From CAYYEF01 sp964470825 (GTDB lineage: Bacteria; Patescibacteriota; Minisyncoccia; Phycocordibacterales; JAACPR01): a stretch of DNA of 8,649 nucleotides. The notes under the pieces were generated by a model. It was given only the letters and a program-made list of their open reading frames with translations. It was not told the DNA's origin and searched no databases. The DNA lies in NCBI GenBank assembly GCA_964470825.1, contig CAYYEF010000022.1, forward strand, positions 1-8,649. Reading direction: 5' to 3'. The number at the start of each line of letters is the position of its first letter. Position 1 is the first letter of the stretch. Shown piece after piece: positions 5,942-8,649 of this stretch. The position numbers were made by a program, and so were the translations under genes.

Positions 5942-6835
5942 TTAATTAATTTGTTCACACTCAATTTTTCCACCAATGGTTCGTAACTCTTTCATTGCCA
6001 TCTTTGCTTCTTCTTCATTTGGTGTTTTTCCATGCCACTCAGGACGACGCTCAAATTCAACAACCCCCTTACCAGGAATAGTGTTAGCAATAATAATAGA
6101 AGGTCTATTAAAGACAGCCTTAGCCTGTCCCACAGCAGCATCAATCATTTCAAAATTATGCCCATCTATTTCTTGAACATGCCAATTAAAACTTTCTAAT
6201 TTAGCAACCAAATCATTTAGCGGCATAACATCCTCTGTGTATCCATCAATTTGAATATTATTTCTATCGACAATGGCAATTAAATTATGTAATTTATATT
6301 TAGCAGCCATCATGAAAGCCTCCCAATTTTGGCCCTCATTTAATTCCCCATCACCAAGTACACAATAAACATATCTGTTACTTGTTCTTTTTTCATTTAT
6401 TTTAATAGCGAGAGCTATACCAATAGCTTGAGATAGTCCAGAACCAAGAGGGCCAGAGCTTGTTTCAACACCCGGCAATTCAGTACGATGAGGATGACCT
6501 TGCAAACGACTACCAAATTTTCGCAAAGTCTTTAGTTCTGACAGCGGAAAATATCCTCTATGAGCCATGGTGGCATATAATCCAGGACAAATATGTCCAT
6601 TAGACAAAATAAAAATATCACGATCATTCCAATTTGGTTTTTTTGGATCGTGTTTCATTTCATGAAAGTATAAATAAGTAAATATATCTGCCATACCAAG
6701 AGATCCAGCGGTATGACCTGAGCCTGCTTGTAGAAGAGATTCTATAATTGATTCTCTAATATCATTTGCAGTTTTTTGTAGTTTTAAAATTTCTCTATCT
6801 GTAAGATTGCCCATTAAAGAAATTATATCACGCAT
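5942..6835 (-). CDS. Transketolase, N-terminal half (ThDP pyrophosphate-binding domain)
   Basis: This is the partner subunit of the adjacent transketolase C-terminal half, holding the cofactor-phosphate and Mg site. GSGHTAGSLGMAD (38-50) has H41. ILSNGH (76-81) has H81. LQGHPHR (111-117) and GPLGSGLSQAIG (128-139) follow. The ThDP motif starts with GDGELNEGQNWEA (161-173) and ends with VDRNN (189-193). WHGKTPN (267-273) is typical of split transketolases. The 297-residue frame begins at an ATG that overlaps the rpe stop by one base (TAATG), suggesting coupled translation. A second ATG at codon 8 (6812-6814, MGNLTDREI) lies 7 bp after a TGATATAAT element and may be the true or an alternative start. 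Both give a complete domain. The coordinates use the longer form. Confidence 0.93.
   Translation of the reverse strand: MRDIISLMGNLTDREILKLQKTANDIRESIIESLLQAGSGHTAGSLGMADIFTYLYFHEMKHDPKKPNWNDRDIFILSNGHICPGLYATMAHRGYFPLSELKTLRKFGSRLQGHPHRTELPGVETSSGPLGSGLSQAIGIALAIKINEKRTSNRYVYCVLGDGELNEGQNWEAFMMAAKYKLHNLIAIVDRNNIQIDGYTEDVMPLNDLVAKLESFNWHVQEIDGHNFEMIDAAVGQAKAVFNRPSIIIANTIPGKGVVEFERRPEWHGKTPNEEEAKMAMKELRTIGGKIECEQIN
6822..6830 (-). promoter_or_regulatory. Possible internal extended -10 promoter at the start of the transketolase N-terminal gene
   Basis: On the minus strand TGATATAAT lies inside codons 2-5 of the long frame and 7 bp before the ATG of codon 8. A 4-of-6 -35 (TTTAAA, 6845-6850) is placed at the ideal 17-bp spacing, inside the end of the rpe-like gene. 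The predicted transcript would start about 1 nt before the codon-8 ATG. Part of the element also encodes amino acids, so chance cannot be excluded. Confidence 0.45.
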
Positions 6836-7533
6836 TACAAACTCTTTAAATATTCAATTGCTTCTTTTGGATCATTAGAATTGAAAATATAAGATCCACT
6901 AGCAAGATTATTAACTCCGGCCTCAATCAAGTCTGGGGCTGTCTCTTCATTCACGCCGCCATCAACAGAAATAATTAGATCTGGAAATTCAGCTCTTAGA
7001 TCTGAAATAGATTTTAAAATTTCCTCAGCAAATGGCTCTCCTTGATAACCCACGTTTTCAATTCCCATAAATTGTATTCCGTCAATTCTATGAATCTCAC
7101 TTTCGTGATTAATCCATTTTTTTATTCTAGAAATATCAGTGCTTGGAGCAAGCGCTAAAAAAACTTCAACCATAGAATTTTTTCCAAGTTCAATAAACTC
7201 TGCAACCATTTCATCAGAAGTAAAAGCCTCAACATGACCAATTATTCTAGACACTCCAGCATTTATCCAATTATTAGCTTCCCCTATCTGATCTTCTACC
7301 ATTAAATCAACTTCGAAATTAACTTTTTCCCAATTTGGCAATCCCTCTTCTTGGGTTTTTAATTTATACCAAAACTCATTACCAAAATCGTTATATGGCC
7401 AACTTGTAGAAGTCACAAATTTACCGTCCATAACATCAATTTGAATTGTATCTACATAACGAAAAACAAATTGTATTTTCTCACGAAAATCTTCTTCATT
7501 TTCTGGCATAACCGTTGGAATAATCTTGATCAT
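6835..7533 (-). CDS. Divergent ribulose-phosphate 3-epimerase family protein
   Basis: This 232-residue TIM-barrel protein most likely interconverts ribulose 5-phosphate and xylulose 5-phosphate. Family marks are IQIDVMDGKFV (30-40), GHVEAF (99-104), the phosphate-binding loop SVDGGVN (189-195) and NNLASGSYIF (208-217). The two catalytic aspartates appear kept (D33 and D191). However, two of the four usual metal ligands are changed: the His before DVMDG is Q31, and the His of the usual DVHLM/DMHMM motif is D76 (FEVDLMVE). This is a by-eye alignment, so shifts are possible. Metal use or substrate may therefore differ from standard Rpe. The position between rpiB and transketolase supports a pentose phosphate role. 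It starts 29 bp after the rpiB stop, with a possible GATAAT -10 in the gap, and its stop overlaps the next start. Confidence 0.85.
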   Translation of the reverse strand: MIKIIPTVMPENEEDFREKIQFVFRYVDTIQIDVMDGKFVTSTSWPYNDFGNEFWYKLKTQEEGLPNWEKVNFEVDLMVEDQIGEANNWINAGVSRIIGHVEAFTSDEMVAEFIELGKNSMVEVFLALAPSTDISRIKKWINHESEIHRIDGIQFMGIENVGYQGEPFAEEILKSISDLRAEFPDLIISVDGGVNEETAPDLIEAGVNNLASGSYIFNSNDPKEAIEYLKSL

Positions 7534-7543
7534 TTTTTATTTT

Positions 7544-7549
7544 ATTATC
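7544..7549 (-). promoter_or_regulatory. Possible -10 box before the rpe-like gene
   Basis: On the minus strand GATAAT (5 of 6) lies 10 bp before the ATG, the same spacing as at rpmE2 and rplY. No convincing -35 or TGn extension is present, and AT-rich gaps produce such words easily. The gene may simply be read through from rpiB. Confidence 0.3.
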
Positions 7550-7562
7550 TATAAATATTTAA

Positions 7563-8048
7563 TTAAAAACCAAGCTTTTCAATTTTTTGAATTCTGCGAA
7601 CATGTCTATCATCACCTGAAAATTCTGTTTCAAGCCATAATTCAACAGCTTCTTTCGCTTCTTCCAAAGAAAGAAATCTTGCACCAAGAGAAAGAACATT
7701 TGAATCATTGTGCTCCCTAGATAGAATAATTTCATTAGGAACTTCTCTGCCGTCTAAAGGTTCATATTGTCCATTAAAAACAACAGCACGAATACCTTTA
7801 ATTCTGTTGGCACAGATGGCTTCTCCTTGTCCCGAACCTCCAATAATAATTCCAGCACTTTCAGGATCAATGGCCACACTCTGAGCTGCGGGATAAATAT
7901 AATCCGGATAATCATCATCTTCATCATACTCAAGAGCACCGTGATCGATAACTTCATATTCTAAAGTCTCCAGAAAACTTTTTAATTCTTCCTTCATTTC
8001 AAAGCCAGCGTGATCAGACGCAAGATGTATACGTGTAATATGTGCCAT
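7563..8048 (-). CDS. rpiB: Ribose-5-phosphate isomerase B
   Basis: This 161-residue RpiB/LacA-family enzyme interconverts ribose 5-phosphate and ribulose 5-phosphate. ASDHAGFEMKE (10-20) carries D12 and H13, typical of the family. GGSGQGE (70-76) is the anion-binding loop. It has no cysteine where E. coli RpiB uses its catalytic Cys65; E76 instead corresponds to the glutamate base of the Mycobacterium tuberculosis-type enzymes. REHNDSNVLSLGAR (111-124) contains the conserved histidine and arginine, and RHVRRI (148-153) completes the phosphate site. An acidic insertion EYDEDDDYPDY (40-50) precedes the conserved YP. Length is normal. It begins 11 bp after the stop of the upstream membrane-protein gene and precedes the rpe-like gene, consistent with one operon. 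No Shine-Dalgarno sequence is present (TCTCTTATTTT before the ATG). LacA is an alternative family name but context favours RpiB. Confidence 0.93.
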   Translation of the reverse strand: MAHITRIHLASDHAGFEMKEELKSFLETLEYEVIDHGALEYDEDDDYPDYIYPAAQSVAIDPESAGIIIGGSGQGEAICANRIKGIRAVVFNGQYEPLDGREVPNEIILSREHNDSNVLSLGARFLSLEEAKEAVELWLETEFSGDDRHVRRIQKIEKLGF

Positions 8049-8059
8049 AAAATAAGAGA

Positions 8060-8437
8060 CTAAATCATCCTATTAGCTAACATAGACATAAGTCTAACTG
8101 CTGTTTGTTGTGCTTGTTCACTATCTTCACTTGCAACAAAAGATTCCCATTGTTTAACTAATGTGTCATCACCTAAAGCTCTTACATCTGATTCAAGTTT
8201 AACTCGGTCTTCGAAAGAAATAGTTCCATTTGTACCAAGAACCTTATCTACAAAGAATTTCATGAATCTAGCTGTTTGAAGTCTTTGTTCTTGTTTTGCA
8301 ACTTCTTCTTCTAATTTCTGATCTTCTTTTTTAATATTTTGAGTATATTGAATACTGAAGAATATGTTCAAAGCTACTAGTAGTACCATCAGTACGTTTG
8401 CCAGTAGTCTTGTTTTATCGAAAATACCTGTTTGCAT
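8060..8437 (-). CDS. Membrane-anchored protein of unknown function, first gene of the pentose phosphate operon
   Basis: This is a 125-residue protein I do not recognise. After ten residues including the charged FDKTR, there is a single hydrophobic segment (about 11-29, LLANVLMVLLVALNIFFSI). A charged, Q/E/K-rich probable coiled coil (35-57) follows, then a mostly helical region (58-125) ending MLANRMI. It is most likely a type II anchored protein whose soluble part is outside the cytoplasm or at the membrane face. It has no cysteines and no catalytic motif that I can see. The ATG is at 8435-8437; the stop is TAG, 11 bp before rpiB, so the two are probably co-transcribed although the link to sugar metabolism may be positional only. 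The 5' leader contains a short AT-rich repeat and no Shine-Dalgarno sequence. Confidence 0.8.
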   Translation of the reverse strand: MQTGIFDKTRLLANVLMVLLVALNIFFSIQYTQNIKKEDQKLEEEVAKQEQRLQTARFMKFFVDKVLGTNGTISFEDRVKLESDVRALGDDTLVKQWESFVASEDSEQAQQTAVRLMSMLANRMI

Positions 8438-8441
8438 GTTT

Positions 8442-8465
8442 GTAATTTGTTAATTTTGTTAATTT
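8442..8465 (-). repeat. Short AT-rich tandem repeat in the operon leader
   Basis: On the minus strand the leader contains AAATTAAC, AAAATTAAC and AAATTAC in tandem, directly upstream of the first gene's ATG. It is U/A-rich and unstructured, and might aid ribosome loading in place of a Shine-Dalgarno sequence, or be simple sequence drift. Confidence 0.4.
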
Positions 8466-8474
8466 ATATCTTAT

Positions 8475-8502
8475 ATTATACCTCTTATCCTCTATCTGGA
8501 AA
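8475..8502 (-). promoter_or_regulatory. Probable promoter of the rpiB-rpe-transketolase operon
   Basis: On the minus strand a perfect -10 TATAAT (8475-8480) is separated by 16 bp from TTTCCA (8497-8502, 4 of 6). It begins just after the stop of the gene at the window edge. The predicted leader is about 30 nt, unlike the nearly leaderless units elsewhere in the window. Confidence 0.5.
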
Positions 8503-8506
8503 TAGT

Positions 8507-8649
8507 TTACTCATTAAACCATTTCCAAATGAAGTTGAATATGCCCCAAGGTTTTGATTGATTTTTTAATTGAGATTCTTCTCCTAAGACATCTATTAAC
8601 AACGGTATAGGCGAAGATTCTGTTTTAATAACATACTTACCTGGTGCTT
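8507..8649 (-). CDS. C-terminal end of an unrecognised protein running off the right edge
   Basis: Only one minus-strand frame is open from the right edge, giving 46 codons before TAA (8507-8509). It starts APGKYVIKTESSPIPLLIDV and ends with the aromatic-rich segment PWGIFNFIWKWFNE. The first part looks like beta strands of an extracellular or Ig-like domain, and the tail could be an amphipathic or membrane-associated helix; both are guesses. No family is recognised. The stop lies 70 bp before the next gene, whose promoter lies in the gap. Confidence 0.65.
   Translation of the reverse strand, partial: APGKYVIKTESSPIPLLIDVLGEESQLKNQSKPWGIFNFIWKWFNE

Noticed and set aside
7754..7964. Two open frames overlapping rpiB on both strands
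   Set aside because: Both are shadows of rpiB, which has full family motifs; no membrane, signal or domain pattern supports either.
1..8649. CRISPR arrays, insertion sequences, tRNA or rRNA genes, phage or defence genes
   Set aside because: No regularly spaced repeats, terminal inverted repeats, transposase-like frames or RNA gene motifs were seen; the window is housekeeping metabolism, translation and cell wall.

Overview
The window is AT-rich, densely packed bacterial DNA that looks like a Candidate Phyla Radiation (Patescibacteria, Parcubacteria-like) chromosome. The evidence is the very short intergenic gaps, a signal-peptide/coiled-coil/lytic-transglycosylase protein of a type common in these lineages, split transketolase genes, a divergent pentose-phosphate epimerase, a zinc-free L31, and no recognisable Shine-Dalgarno sequence in front of any of the 12 visible start codons. 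The phylum is inferred from these features and was not tested by a search. The standard code fits: all full genes have normal lengths, and the 12 visible stops are TAA (10) or TAG (2).

Left part (1-3632, all minus strand). In transcription order these are a class I fructose-bisphosphate aldolase, ribosomal protein L25/CTC, a secreted coiled-coil lytic transglycosylase, ribosomal protein L31 type B, and the first 18 codons of a gene running off the left edge (possibly prfA, unproven). Most of these genes seem to have their own promoter, and a strong 14-bp hairpin separates rplY from the transglycosylase gene.

Middle (3633-4874). A 63-bp divergent promoter region drives the aldolase leftward and a PfkB/ribokinase-family sugar kinase rightward. 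The kinase is followed after 9 bp by a previously uncalled 49-codon membrane mini-protein gene that ends 16 bp from the convergent transketolase gene.

Right part (4891-8649, all minus strand). A tight operon reads: small membrane-anchored unknown protein, rpiB, an rpe-like gene, transketolase N-terminal half, transketolase C-terminal half. This is most of the non-oxidative pentose phosphate pathway (no transaldolase is visible). With the aldolase and sugar kinase it forms a sugar-phosphate island linking pentose and triose/hexose phosphates. At the right edge is the C-terminal end of an unrecognised protein.

The most notable signal is in the start regions. An extended -10 element of the form TGATATAAT, or a close variant, lies 6-12 bp before the start codon of at least five genes. 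A start point about 7 bp after the -10 would give leaderless or nearly leaderless mRNAs. I see no CRISPR array, mobile element, tRNA or rRNA. No stretch over 300 bp lacks a gene.
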